Source: Globodera rostochiensis
Lineage: Eukaryota; Nematoda; Chromadorea; Rhabditida; Heteroderidae
NCBI GenBank assembly: GCA_018350325.1
Contig: JAEVLN010000002.1
Location: 4,943,456-5,007,455 of the forward strand
Length of the DNA: 64,000 nucleotides
Direction: 5' to 3'
The notes beneath the pieces were generated by a model. It saw only the letters and a program-made list of their open reading frames with translations. It made no database searches and was not told the origin of the DNA. Position 1 is the stretch's first letter. Each line of letters starts with the position of its first letter. Below, one piece after another: positions 35,906-47,602 of this stretch. The position numbers and the translations under genes were made by a program.

Positions 35906-38110
35906 TAAAGAAATAATATTTTTTTTAGTTTCTTGAAAAAATCCAATGAGTTTTTCCTTTGTCGAATAACAAAATTCAGACGCCAAATTTTCAATTATTA
36001 GATTAAAAACTTAGCATTTTGATAAAAATTATTAAGTATATCACTAATAGGTACCCAAAATATACTTCCAATCGTAAAAATCTTTGCATGAAAATGTCAT
36101 CCCTAATAATATGTAAGTATTTTATTTAAATGATTTTTTTTTTCTTGTAAAACGATGTCACACTCCTCTAACCCATTTGCCCCAACATATTGGCAATTTC
36201 CCCCAAAAATCATCATCACATCTATTTTTAAGTGCACAAAGAGTTTTAACCAAACCGAATTTTCGGTTCCTAATCTTAAAGGGAACAAAATAAAAATTTA
36301 GATTATTATAATCACCCATTTATAATAATAATGATAATAAACAAATAAATATTTTTGATTAACAATCTAAGGAAGATCAAAAAAAGAGTCAATAACGGGA
36401 ACCCGATAATATCGTTCTTTTTATTTTTTTAATATTATTGTTTGTTTTCGTATGCTTTTTCAATGAACCACTTAGTTGCAATCTTATTCATTTAAAAATA
36501 TATTAACAATTTTTGGTTTTAGAAACCGTTGACTGACCCGGGCTATCTAAGGGTTTTTCGTTGCGTAAACTGTTGCCTTATTTTTAGTTTCAAAATTTAT
36601 ATTTTTCTTTTAAACTTATTTCAAACCTTATAAATTTTATTTGAACTTATTTAACATTTAATCTTTGCCTGTTTGCTATATTTCTAAATAATTAAGTTAA
36701 ATTTTTGTACATTATTATTTATAATTATTATTATTTTAAATAAGCAATAATAATTCTGAATTGGGTGCTTGCAGATGTCACAATGCTGTTTTCATGAAGA
36801 AAGATAAGAGATGGATCACGAATTTCATAAATTTTGGAAAAAATGATCATTTATTTCTCAAAATTTTCACCTTGATGAGTTTTGGCTGCGTTATCGCATA
36901 TATTATAATTAGGTAAAAAACGTTTTTTTGTTTGTTTGCGATTTTAAGCTTTTATTCGAATCACATATTATATTTTATGCATTCAACTCTGGCTCGTTTA
37001 TTATTTGTTCAAAAATTCATTACTGGTGCTCCGCGCAAGATGGGTGTGTCACCTTTGAATGAACACGTTGCATGTGCTGGTTTATGCACTCCCTGATTAA
37101 GCACCAAATGTGCAGATACTAACAAATAAGTTAGCATGCCAGAATTTTTAAACTTTTATATCTAATAGTTTTTTTAAATTTGCTTTCCTAATCAACGCCA
37201 AAACGGCCAGCGTTTCAATGAAGAAATAAACAAATTCATAAGGGAGCAGCTTTTTTATTTTTTGGGTTTGTTATTACTTTTAAACTTTTTATTGTTTTTT
37301 TAGAAAAAAAAACACCAAACAATGTGATTCTTCGACTCTTTGTTACAGTTTTTTGGATTCTGTTTTGTTTATTAATGGATAAGATTTTCAATTTTTTAAG
37401 CAAATATTAGGTTCATTGTTAAAAATGAATTTAAATAAACAATAAATTGTGATTATTTTTTTCTAATGAAACTAATATTGTATTTACCTGGCACATATTA
37501 TTTTTTATTAATTTTAATTACAAATAAAATTGCTCGATTATTTTAATTAGATATCAAAATATTAATACGCTCGTTCTTGATTTTTATGTAAATTCTTATC
37601 TCCTCGCTATGCATCTCGCTGTTTTATTTTCTTAGACTTTTCCAGCGTTTCCCATGACCGCTTGACTTGATTTTTTTTTGGTATTTTTTAACATTGTTTT
37701 TTAATTGCAAATAAATTATTTCAAATTTCATTGTTTAATTATTTGAAATGGCCCAATCATAAAATTCATTAATTACATACTTTTTTTACTTTACGGTTTT
37801 ATTTATATATATTTTTTAAAATGTATTCTGGTCGTTTCTGCCAGTTTAAATCATTTACTCAAAGGTCGTTTCGTTTTAATAAATGCTTGGTACTTGCATA
37901 TAGAAATTTTCGATTAAAGGTAAATATAATTAAACTGTATAAGCGTAAATTTAAAATCGGTGGAGGGACGGGTGAGAAGTATTCTTCAGACGAAGCGTTT
38001 CTTATGTAATATGAAATTGTTTGTTATCGATTTAATAGTTTCATTTTTATATATTTTGTAAATCCTTTTCCAGCATTATTTAATTGGTTTTGGCACTTAA
38101 GGTTAGGTCG

Positions 38111-39212
38111 TATCGAAAATTTCCTATATTAGTATCGAGTGTAAATATCAGATTTCTGGGCCAAAAATCAGTAAAATTTACAAATGTTCTAAAATATGGT
38201 AAATTTTTCAAATGAAATGACAATTTTTCTCAGCAATTCGGGGTTGGAGAGAAGTAATTTTGGAAGAAAGGTTACCAAAAATATAATTTTCTTTTATAGG
38301 CACCCCACCTTAAGAAGTTTTTTGCCAACTGTACGTTTTTTGTCATGCGATTTGACGGCCGTTTTTATGCCTATTTCAAGGTTCTGGGGAACCAAAATTT
38401 TTAAAATACGGAAAAATTTTGAATTTTTTAAAGAACGACCAGGTCCGTCGGTGCTCACAGTCGCTCAATAGCCGAGCTCAAATCAGTAATTACTGTAAAA
38501 TCAGCACATTTTTAATTTGCCAGATTCAGCCTTTTAAATAAGTGCATTTCTGAAAATAAGTACGATACGGTCCTGTGTTGAGTTGATATATTATTTTAAT
38601 TAGAGGGTATTTTTTTGTCTAAATTTATTTTATTTACAATTCAGTTTTCAAAAAAAGCATTTTAAACTATATATTTCTTTTGCATAGATTTGAAAATATA
38701 TTTTTTGAATTTAATTTCAACAAACTTTTATCCATTCGATAATTGTTTAATGTGAAAAATGCATTTATTATCGGACTAATCGTTTTGTGAATACGTTTTC
38801 AATATAAAAGTTTTGTGTAAACTTATCATTAATAAAGCTTTTTTCACTATTTAAATTTACATAATAATAAGAATTCATAAATTTCTTCTTTGAACTTTAC
38901 AATATTTTTAAATAAAATTTTTTAAAATAAGTTATTTTATTTTGATTGAAATTCTATATTTAAAGATTTGCAACTTTAAGTGGTTGTAGAGCTTAGCTGG
39001 CCAACGCAAAAAAATGAATGAAATTATACATATTTACCAAAAATAATGAATTTTCAATTTTTGTTAAGAAATGATAGAAATTTAAATAGGCGTAGTTTTT
39101 CCCAAATTAGTAATTTTGATAATAAAGTCAACAAAAAATCACGTGTTCCATAGAAAATGATTTGCAAAAAAAAATAGAAAAAATGCTGCTACAATCCTTA
39201 TGTACAATTTTT
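38111..39212. other. Non-coding stretch with 91-codon frame
   Basis: A + frame at 38,196-38,471 is 91 codons long, but its composition (F, S, R rich, TATAGGCACC inside) and surroundings suggest repeat-derived sequence. The rest, to 39.2 kb, is AT-rich with nothing recognisable. Confidence 0.35.
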
Positions 39213-39507
39213 GAATGGACGCCAACCATTCGATATGAAATGGTGAGTGAATTGTTGGGCAAAGTATCAGTGCCAATCGAAGGATGAGATACTTACATAC
39301 ACATTTGGCAAAAGAAAGCGGGCGGGGGGGGGGGATGCAAAATGTTGAGTGCAGAGAGGGCGAGAGAATGCTAAAAAGGTGAGAGAACGAGGAGAAGAGA
39401 AAGAGAAAAGTGAGACAAAAGTGCACGCAGAGGAGAGACCGCAAAATAAAGGGGAGAAACAGAAAAAGTGGAGGAAGAGAAAGCAAAAGGGCAGGGGAGG
39501 GGGGGGG
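39213..39507 (+). repeat. Dispersed purine-tract repeat, copy 3
   Basis: Begins GAATGGACGCCAACCATTCG, has AGTGCCAATCGAAGGATGAG, CATACACATTTGG, then poly-G and a G/A-rich tail. Same family as 605-762 and 15,057-15,280. The long R/K/E frame on + and the L/P/S frame on - over it are repeat translations. FB-2 is inserted in its G-rich end. Confidence 0.8.
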
Positions 39508-40152
39508 ACCGGCCCGTTTGAGTCTGGCCGGTTGAGTCTGGTGGCCAGTTGAGTCTGGTCGGTTGAGTCTGGCCGGTTGAGTCTGGTGGCCAGTTGAGTC
39601 TGGCCGGTTGAGTCTGGTTAGAAGGAAAAAAAAGTTGCAATATTTTGGAAATTAAATTTTCTGAACCGGTTTCAATAACCGTTTATATTATAAATGATTA
39701 TTTTTAGGCTCGAAAAATCTCGAAATAGGCGCCTAAAAAATTTTGGTTTTCAGATTATACATAGAATACTGTAGCTTTAAGCCTAGGCTTAAGCCTAAGC
39801 CTAGGCTAGCTTAGGTTAAGCCTAAGCAAAACACTTCTATAGGTTTGTTTTGGCGATGAAAACCGAATTTTGATCAAGAATGTTGTAGCAAAGCACTTAA
39901 TTCGCTTTTTTAATCGGTTAAGTTAGCTTTGAAAATCTGCAAAAATTACTTTAAGTCGCTTTCTAAGTCTCAAAAAAGAATAATTTAAGCATTTATAATA
40001 TTTAAACGGTTATTTAAACCGGTTCAGAAAATTTAATTTCCAAAATATTGCAACTTTTTTTTCCTTCTAACCAGACTCAACCGGCCAGACTCAACTGGCC
40101 ACCAGACTCAACCGGCCAGACTCAACCGGCCAGACTCAAACGACCCCTACCG
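39508..40152. mobile_element. Foldback element FB-2
   Basis: The inverted arms are minisatellites of a 14-bp unit CGGTTGAGTCTGGC: about eight on the left (39,511-39,620) and five on the right (40,068-40,143). Inside them lies a longer inverted repeat (TTGCAATATTTTGGAAATTA and complement). The centre has CTTAAGCCTAGGCTTAAGCC-type palindromes (39,778-39,830). The right terminus complemented (GGTAGGGGTCGTTTGAGTCT) matches the FB-1 left terminus (AGTAGGGGTC). GGAGGGGGGGGG flanks both ends, a likely target duplication in a G tract. No coding frame. Confidence 0.8.
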
Positions 40153-41145
40153 GAGGGGGGGGGGGAGAAAGCCACATGAAGGAATGGGCAGAGAAAGTGT
40201 AGCAATTCAAAAAAATTGCTTGGATCCTGGCGTGGTCCCGAATTTAATCACGCGAGATACCGTGAAAAGTGGGTCACGGTTGGTTAACCGAACCAAAATC
40301 GAAACCGTAAACTTTGGCCCAAAAACCGAAACCGAGTGTGTAAAATTGGCCTTCCGGTTTTGGTGGTAAAAATAAAATTTATTCCACGATGATGCCTATT
40401 GGGGCCATGTTTTCGCGTTTTTTTTTATGCCTTGATTAAGCATCATTCTATTTTCTTCCAATGTGCATCTGCTACCACACTTTGAATGATGGCGTTATTT
40501 GATGGGTTTGGTTTATTTTTGGATTTGCTTTTTGTTTCCGACTGTGTAAGAAAAACGACATTTTAACTTTTTTATGTATTCCTGCCACAAAGAGTTTTGA
40601 CACGAAAAAAAAGTGAAGAAAAGTAAAGAAAACAAACGCTAAAATCAAAATTTTGTCGACCGATTTTCACGCATTTTAATCAAAATTCTATAAAGTTATG
40701 CACATTTTAAGCTATAACTCAAAATCAAGTATAGATACGATTTCAAATTAGATAAAATCTATTACTTATTTTGTTTTCTAGGGATGGTGAAAGTTTGGTG
40801 AGGATCGGTAGATGTCGAGAAAAGTTCTTAGATCTGAAGTGCGCGACGGTTAAAATATTTGTTAAAAAATGTGAGAGGGAACGCCAAAAGAAGAGAATTA
40901 CATTCTAAATTTTGGCCTCATTTACATTTTAAAAAGCGGTTCGTTAATTTTGTACGAATCCCCCCCTCACCTTCGGTGTGCCCGTTCACAAGAGGTGTCG
41001 AAAGACGAATTCTTCGAACACAATTTGTGACATCCATGCAAGAAAACATTAAATAAAAATTCCGAAAACAAATTTTGTTGTAAAATTTAAGCATATTAAG
41101 AATTTAAAAGATTTAATTATCATTATTAATTTTAAGGATTCCGAA
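40153..41145. other. Non-coding stretch, repeat-derived
   Basis: Starts with the remaining G/A-rich repeat tail, then an ACCGAA-rich segment (40,255-40,345) and a GC-palindrome remnant near 40,384. Open frames of 61-65 codons show no protein features. No gene supported. Confidence 0.4.
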
Positions 41146-41348
41146 GTGCTTTTTGCCCTCTCTTTGTTGGCTCCGATGTCGCCAAATTTGCGTCGGATTT
41201 ACACATTTTGCAGCCGTTTGGCGAACTCAAGTGGCCAAACTGTTCGGTTCCGTTTACGTTTTTTAGGTTCCGGTGAACCAAATTGTTCAGCTCCATTTAA
41301 TCAAACTCTCGGTTTAAACCCGAACGTGACCCATCCTACTCTAGCAGT

Positions 41349-41470
41349 ACTGACATTTCGTCGAGGCGACATTTTGTCGACTAAGCAAAAATACGCCACT
41401 TCCTCAACGAAACCAAAAAACGACATTTCGTCAAACCCCTTCTCAACTGGCAAAAACCCGACATTTTTTC
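41349..41470 (+). repeat. Degenerate TTTCGTCGAC minisatellite
   Basis: TGACATTTCGTCGAGGCGAC and CGACATTTCGTCAAAC repeat the 1081-1267 array with many substitutions. Order and unit are the same (ACTAAGCAAAAATACG in both). Confidence 0.7.
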
Positions 41471-42732
41471 TACGAAAGAAAAAGTAATTAGGTACTTATC
41501 TTTTTTGTGCAAACACTTTCAAATTGAAAAAGTTTCCATAATTGCATCTACTATGTATTAAGTTGATAATCATTAGGCAATTTAAGATTTTCTAAATATT
41601 AATAACAAAAATAATAAAATTATTTACGCAAACTATTTTACAATTAGAGTTATTAATTACAAGAAATACACAACTTTTTACATTAGAAAATATGAAAAGG
41701 TTTTTAATTTTTAGTTATAGATAGATATAAATGTTACTAAGCGCATATATTTTACCGCACTTTGAAAAGCATCGATTACACACATCTCTGTGCTTTCGAT
41801 TTCTGGTTTAAAAATTAAATTTTCAAAAGCCATTTAGAACATAAGAAAAATACAAGTAAATCCCCTTAGTTTATTCATTTTGTTTAGATATTAAAATTTT
41901 ACAAATCGCGGGTGGGCCCGGAAAGGGGTTAAAGTCTTTAACTTTATTTTATTAAAGCCAATTAACTTTACCCCCGGCGATAGCTGATTAACAATTTTAA
42001 GAATTTGTCGGAGCAAATGTGTACGGCGCTTTCGGCGCAAATGTGCCGGCTCAAAACAGGCATCACCAACTAAGTTTAAAAAACTAAATGAAATCAATAT
42101 GAATTAACTATTTACAGAAAAATTCTGAACCTATGCCCTTTAAATTTAGAGCGTATGCAATTATTAATAAATGATGAAAAATCATGGTCTTACTTATATT
42201 GGATTCTCATTACCTATTAAAAAATAGAAATATTCACCAAAAAATAAAATAAATAAAACTTTAAAAAATAATAAAAATTGTAAAATTGCGAAAATGCTAA
42301 ACAGCGATATTTTCGATTAGGTGAAAATGTTAAACAATAAAGCTGCAGTCAAAAAAATTGTCCTTAAATGATTTTTTAACATATAAATTACCCCTGAAAA
42401 AGGATAAATATAAAAAAAGATATATTAAATAAGGCAACTGTTATAAACCGAACCTGCAAATTCAACTTAATTTTAATAATAAGAGTTTAAACTTTTGATT
42501 TAAAATATTCCATGCCCATTTTATTTTCCTAAAACAGTTTAAAATTTAATTAATCAGTTTTAACTTATGCTTTATAATAAACGATTAAAAACTGTTGCTT
42601 TTGTTTAAAATAAAATCATTAACTGCAAAAGATATAAGAAATTGTGCCAATTATTTCAATAAACTAAAATTATCAGACAAATATAAGAGGATTTTTTTAA
42701 AATTAAAAGTTATTGTAAATTAATATTATCAT

Positions 42733-42837
42733 ATGGAGATCTTGAAACCTATTGGTGTGTTTTACAAAGGAAGGTTGCGTGGTGGCATTTGCACACTGAT
42801 GCACGAGGCAAAATTTAAATATGCGAACGGTATTTAA
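42733..42837 (+). CDS. Candidate exon, 34 codons, faint MORN-like spacing
   Basis: The ATG frame MEILKPIGVFYKGRLRGGIC continues to FKYANGI and TAA, with a donor-like AACG/GTATTT at 42,829. The F-Y-x-G and Y-A-N-G spacing faintly recalls MORN repeats, but one unit is not enough to claim it. Not otherwise recognised. Confidence 0.25.
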   Translation: MEILKPIGVFYKGRLRGGICTLMHEAKFKYANGI

Positions 42838-43414
42838 CTAAAATTATTAAATATAAAAACATTTTATTTAAAATTAAAAAAGGTAAAACTCGGTAATGTA
42901 AATCGAATAAATTAACGAATTTGTCCATTAAAAACATAAATTTTTTGGTAATAGTGGAATATTTAATTTTTCTATATCCAATAAAATTGCATTAATCTGC
43001 AGCTATTTATAAATTATTAGAGAACAAAAAGGCCTTAATATGAACGTTAGGTTTAAATGATTAACAAAATGATGCATATTTGAGAAACATAATAAACATT
43101 TTATTAATAGGCTTGAGGTAAATGATTAATACTTGCAATTGATAGTAATAATTTTAAAAATAACATAAAAGTTGCAATATATTTGCAATTAAACAATAAA
43201 AATAGTAAAATAAATATATAATAATCCGCAGAGCTGTGGCAAATAAAAACGGCCTAATCAACATTTTTCCCCAACAGTGAAAACTACAAATCAATTATTG
43301 TCTTCAATGCGATTAAAATGAATTTGAGAATCCTTAACTATTATTAAATTTTATTTAATTTGCAATAAAAAAAAGCATGTTGCATTTGGTATCTACCTAT
43401 TCGAAATGCACCCC

Positions 43415-43579
43415 TAAAGGTTGACTTTTAGCCTCTCACCTCGATTCGAACTGTAAATGAGGTGGGGGATTTTAGAGGGTGGGGGATTCTTAGAGAGAGG
43501 GGGATTAATTTTTCAACCTAATCAGAGAGTAGGGGATTATTAGAGAGTGGAGGATTCTTAGACTAAAAGCCAACCTATA
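43415..43579. mobile_element. Small inverted-repeat element with GGGGATT array
   Basis: AGGTTGACTTTTAG (43,418-43,431) is the near-inverse of CTAAAAGCCAACCT (43,563-43,576), with TA-rich flanks. Inside is an imperfect tandem array of about 20-bp units built on GGGGGATTCTTAGAGAG. Non-coding, MITE-sized. Confidence 0.6.
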
Positions 43580-44908
43580 AAAACCAGCACCCACAGTTTT
43601 CCGGTTTGGTTGTAAAATAAAAATACATCTCTAACGATGTAATTGTTTATGGTTATTGGAAAATTTAAAAATTTATCGAACTTTTTGGCAAAAATATAAC
43701 TTCAATTAATAAATTAAGTTTGCACAAACTTACTTTATCTGATTTTAACATTAAACAATTACATTTTCTAAACCTCAACCGGCAGCAACGCGGGCAGCTT
43801 TTCACTGCGACGAGCGATTTTTTCACCGAAATCTGATGGTTTATATTATTAGAAAATAAAACAAATAATATAAAATAAGAAAGTAAAGGTGTTAAACTGT
43901 GTATTTAGAATTAATTATAAATTTACTGTAAAAGTTTAAAATAAATTAATTAAGTACTAAAAAATAAAATAGGTATTTTATTATTGTACTAATTACACGG
44001 AAAAATGAACATCAAGCAAGAATATCATCGCAATGCAAAGGATTTTATCAAAAAAATCATTGCATTATCAAATTACATTAATCAGTTTTTTCATCTTAAT
44101 GTTAATTAAAACAAGATTTTCCTCGGCCCAATAACGTAAATAAATTTCTTAAATTTTATAAAACTTCTTTTTTTTATCTAATAAAATCAATATATGTCAT
44201 ATATAAATGCAATCTCAAAAAAGTTGACCCACTTTATAATGAAATTCTAACGTTGTCCATGCAAACAATAAAGATTTTTGAAAAAACTAACAATCGGTTT
44301 AAAGCAATTAAGGACCATTATTATTAAAAAATTCGTAATAAATTAATGATTTATCAAATTTTGCTCTATGTGCAAATGGTAAACAAACAATGGATGCTTA
44401 AGTTAACATTGAAAATAAAAACAACTTAATTAAATTCCTAAACCAGGGCATGCTAATACTTTTTTAAATTATTCAAATCTTAGGCTAAGTAATATGATTT
44501 TAAATGTAAGAAAACTCTTTGTTAATTTATCTCAAATTGAAAAATAAAATTTTAGATTTTTAAATCATGAATATTGAATTTATCAAATTATAACAAAAGA
44601 GAAATAAATCTAATAACTTAATAATATAATTAACCATTCTGACAGAATAAAATCTAACTTTTGCGCCATGACTCAAACCCCGATCAGAACAATGAGAACG
44701 AACGATCAAAAATCGCAAAAAAATTTAAGTTATTAGAAAATATTATAGTTCAAAGAAAAGAATTTAGATGCTGCAATATTATTAAGTCATTGAATCCATG
44801 TCATAAATTTAAACTACAAAATGTTAATCTATTCAGTAAATTACACCCAGAACTAGTAATATGAATAAAATGATTATAAAGTCCAAATAATTCCTAAAAC
44901 AAATTTAA

Positions 44909-45181
44909 AAATCATTTATAAAGAATATAAACCGTAAATCTTTTGGTGGCAAAGCTCCACCAGCAAGCAGCTTCCACGCGAGTTTTATAATTTATTTCAT
45001 CAATCCTAAGCAAAGAAGAAAACAAGAAGTGGCTAGACAACAAAGGACCTGCAAACAAAATATTTATGTACTTGAAAACCAATTGCTAAGAGATAAAACT
45101 TTTAAATTTAACGCCGATTCGTCAGATAAACAATTACTTCTATTTAAAAAATTATTGTTTCGAAACCTATTAAATAAATAG
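44909..45181 (+). CDS. Candidate coding stretch, 90 codons
   Basis: The longest uninterrupted frame noted, from after TAA (44,906) to TAG (45,179), with no ATG near its start. It includes NRKSFGGKAPPASSFHASFI, RRKQEVARQQRTCKQNIYVL and FNADSSDKQLLLFKKLLFRN. Polar and mixed, but a frame this long is about what chance allows in 64 kb. Beyond the TAG the frame is interrupted by TAG/TAA only and meets no TGA until about 45.39 kb. Not recognised. Confidence 0.25.
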   Translation, partial: KSFIKNINRKSFGGKAPPASSFHASFIIYFINPKQRRKQEVARQQRTCKQNIYVLENQLLRDKTFKFNADSSDKQLLLFKKLLFRNLLNK

Positions 45182-46373
45182 TTAAAAAAATTTCTAAATA
45201 TGTACATTAATTTAATGTCTAATGTAAGGGAGTATATTATTTAAATAATAATTGCAAATGATGGTTGGTAAATGATTTAAACTTTCATGTAAACATTTAT
45301 TCAACAAAATATGTAAATTAACAGATTCTTCATAGAATCAAACCCTATCAACATTTGTTCGGGACGAAACCTATCAATTAAATGAATAATTAGAAATTCC
45401 ATTTCCGGGTTTCTAATTATGTAGGGTAAAAGTGATTGGCCGACATTTGCGGCGCAGAACAAATTCGATATTTGCACCGTGACATTTTGCGCTGCAAGGC
45501 AAATTCGAGCTTTTCACCTACAAATTGAGTAGTCAATTTTATTTATTGGGGGGGGGGACGGAGGCGCCATCTCTCCTCTTTCTATTGGCACAAATCAATG
45601 CCATCGATTGCACAGTGAAAGTGAGTCGCACAATGTGTGGCTGACCACTACCTCCAACAAACGACGGCATTCAAGTTCTTTCCGCATAACTGAAGAATGC
45701 AATTTCTCCCAAAAATGTCCTTTTAGCACAAACTTTATTTAATTTTCATTTTAATGATTTATTTTAAAAACGCACACTTTCTTATTCAAGAAGCTTAATT
45801 TATAACATTGTCAACATTAATGAAACCAATATAAAACAAAAGCAATCAATTATATAATAATAAAATTGGAAAGTTAGGTAATTGAATGAGTGGCTTTGAG
45901 ACAAAATAAAACGTTCTTAAGCTTATTTATATTAAAAATAATTCACTAATAGTGATTAAAAAAACACAAATAGATAAAAATTATTAAAAACATAAATAAT
46001 TAAAACAATTTCAAATAATATTAATTTGAAATATATTCAAAGGCATTTGTTACCAGTAATGACTAACTTAAAAAGTTGTATTTTTAATTAAAATAATTTG
46101 AGCGCAAGGCTAAAAATTAAATCAATCATTTGTTCTAAGATGAGATCTATCAGATGGGAATATATCTCATAAAATGATAAAAAAAAAGACGTATGTCTGA
46201 TGGATTGGTGAAATGATTAAACATTCATGTCAAACCCTATCAACAATCTGATAAGCGTTAATAAACGAAATTTAATTTGAAAATATCTACATCAACAGTA
46301 ATAAAAGGCAATAACGAATCGTCCAGTTAGGCGGCGTCGAACATGTAAGCGTGAATTTGTTGAAAAATACTAA

Positions 46374-46535
46374 AGACAAAAAATCAAAATTAAAAATGTC
46401 TTAATTAAAACAAAAAAAAAGCTAAACTATTTTGGGGCGCGCTTTGATATTATGGCTGCCGAAAAAAAAAGAAAAAGACGGGCAATACATCATGATGAAA
46501 TGCAAAATTCCACAGCTAAACCCAGGATAAAATAA
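46374..46535 (+). CDS. Candidate exon or start of a basic nuclear-type protein
   Basis: The 53-codon frame ends at TAA. An internal ATG at 46,452 in acceptable context starts MAAEKKRKRRAIHHDEMQNS, followed by TAKPRIK. The KKRKRR cluster resembles a nuclear localisation signal. The stretch before the ATG is lysine-rich AT DNA. Not recognised. Confidence 0.25.
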   Translation, partial: RQKIKIKNVLIKTKKKLNYFGARFDIMAAEKKRKRRAIHHDEMQNSTAKPRIK

Positions 46536-46787
46536 ATTGAAATACAAATTCTAGTAAAAGAAAATGGAAACCAAAACTTATAAGAAACAATTAAAACAAA
46601 CTATACGAAATTTATTTCTAGTTCAAATTTATTCATAAACTGTATTAACCCCTATAAAATAACAAAAAAATAAAAATGCGATCCAAGTATAAATTTTTAT
46701 ATGAATTTGTTGCTTTAAATTTTTATTTAGTTTTAAATTAAACTACATACAAATAAGACAAAACGATATTTATCAAATATTTACTAG

Positions 46788-46979
46788 ACCAAGGACTGTG
46801 GAGCTATAGACTTTCCGAGCAATTCGACAAACCCGTTCGTAATATGGGCTAGGCAACTTTTTTCCCCAATCAATAAATATAATTCTAAAGAGATATTATG
46901 GTCTGTTAGGCGACACTCATTAAAAGTAAAATTAAAGAGACAAAATTTTGCTAATGTGCTTAACGCGAGCCAACCGGAG
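46788..46979 (+). CDS. Candidate 192-bp internal exon
   Basis: Best splice-bounded candidate on the + strand. Acceptor ATTTACTAG and donor GAG/GTATGA bracket 64 codons, phase 0 at both ends. The peptide begins TKDCGAIDFPSNSTNPFVIW and ends NFANVLNASQPE, without stops and with balanced composition. I do not recognise the family. Exons in phase with it on either side were not established. Confidence 0.4.
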
Positions 46980-47503
46980 GTATGAAATTAAGAAATAAAT
47001 GCGAACAAATTTTATAATTATCTTATTAAATTTCTAATGGTTAATCAGAAAATCGAAACATCAAAGATGACAAATTAAATTTAAAAAACAGCAAATTAAA
47101 CAAATGCTAATTTCAAAAAATAAATTAAAGAAAAAATCGAATATAAATTTTTATCAGAGCAAGATTTCTAAATGAACGATTAAAATAGATCGTTATTAAA
47201 AGTACACGGGATTTTTGGAATGTGTGAACGTGGCACAAACATAAATATTTCACTTAAAAAAAGAACTTAAATGTTATGATAAATTATTTACAACATATTT
47301 TAAAGCACTGATTAATTAGTTGGCTTAGATTTGTCTATTAATTTACAAAAAACCTTCCATCCATTTAAAAAAAATTATGGACTTATGTTAAACAGTGCAT
47401 TAACCATTAATTACTCAATAATAACTATTGTAAAGAAATCTTTAATGATAAATCTCAATCTAATTAAAAATGTTATAAAGATAATTCTAGGAAGTCATAC
47501 AAC

Positions 47504-47602
47504 ATGTGCGAAAACTCGAACGGCAAGCCTGCCAGAGCACGGGCAGAAAATTTGCCGGACAGAATAAATTTTAAAAATAAAAACAAACAATCAGCAGAAT
47601 AA
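47504..47602 (+). CDS. Candidate small coding segment, 32 codons
   Basis: The ATG frame MCENSNGKPARARAENLPDR continues to FKNKNKQSAE and TAA. A second + frame and one minus frame over the island are also open. Unrecognised. Listed because the composition is protein-like. Confidence 0.2.
   Translation: MCENSNGKPARARAENLPDRINFKNKNKQSAE

Larger units (their letters stand above)
31130..38110 (-). other. T-rich block 2 (probable minus-strand locus)
   Basis: The + strand is T-rich, with GC-richer islands at 31,421-31,465, 31,741-31,800, 32,127-32,178, 32,355-32,455, 32,540-32,570, 33,210-33,320, 33,510-33,600, 34,100-34,160, 36,520-36,560, 36,770-36,900, 37,020-37,110 and 37,950-38,010. On - these give polar peptides (for example TKIHGFPDANGSSARPL at 33.57 kb). 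On + they give Cys/Phe-rich ones, some with good splice borders (ttttag / gtaaac around KPLTDPGYLRVFRC at 36,523-36,564). Strand is therefore not certain. The repeat-like insert at 35.39-35.91 kb interrupts it. Confidence 0.3.

Noticed and set aside
38196..38471. 91-codon + frame
   Set aside because: Low-quality composition, in a repeat-rich stretch. No domain, splice or start context.
39139..39640. Long S/P/L-rich minus frames and K/E/R-rich plus frames
   Set aside because: They are homopurine/homopyrimidine tracts and the FB-2 arm, both repeats.
41891..42097. P-loop-like GGPGKGLKS on + and a 68-codon minus frame
   Set aside because: The Walker A spacing is wrong. All frames in this island are open, so neither strand can be favoured.
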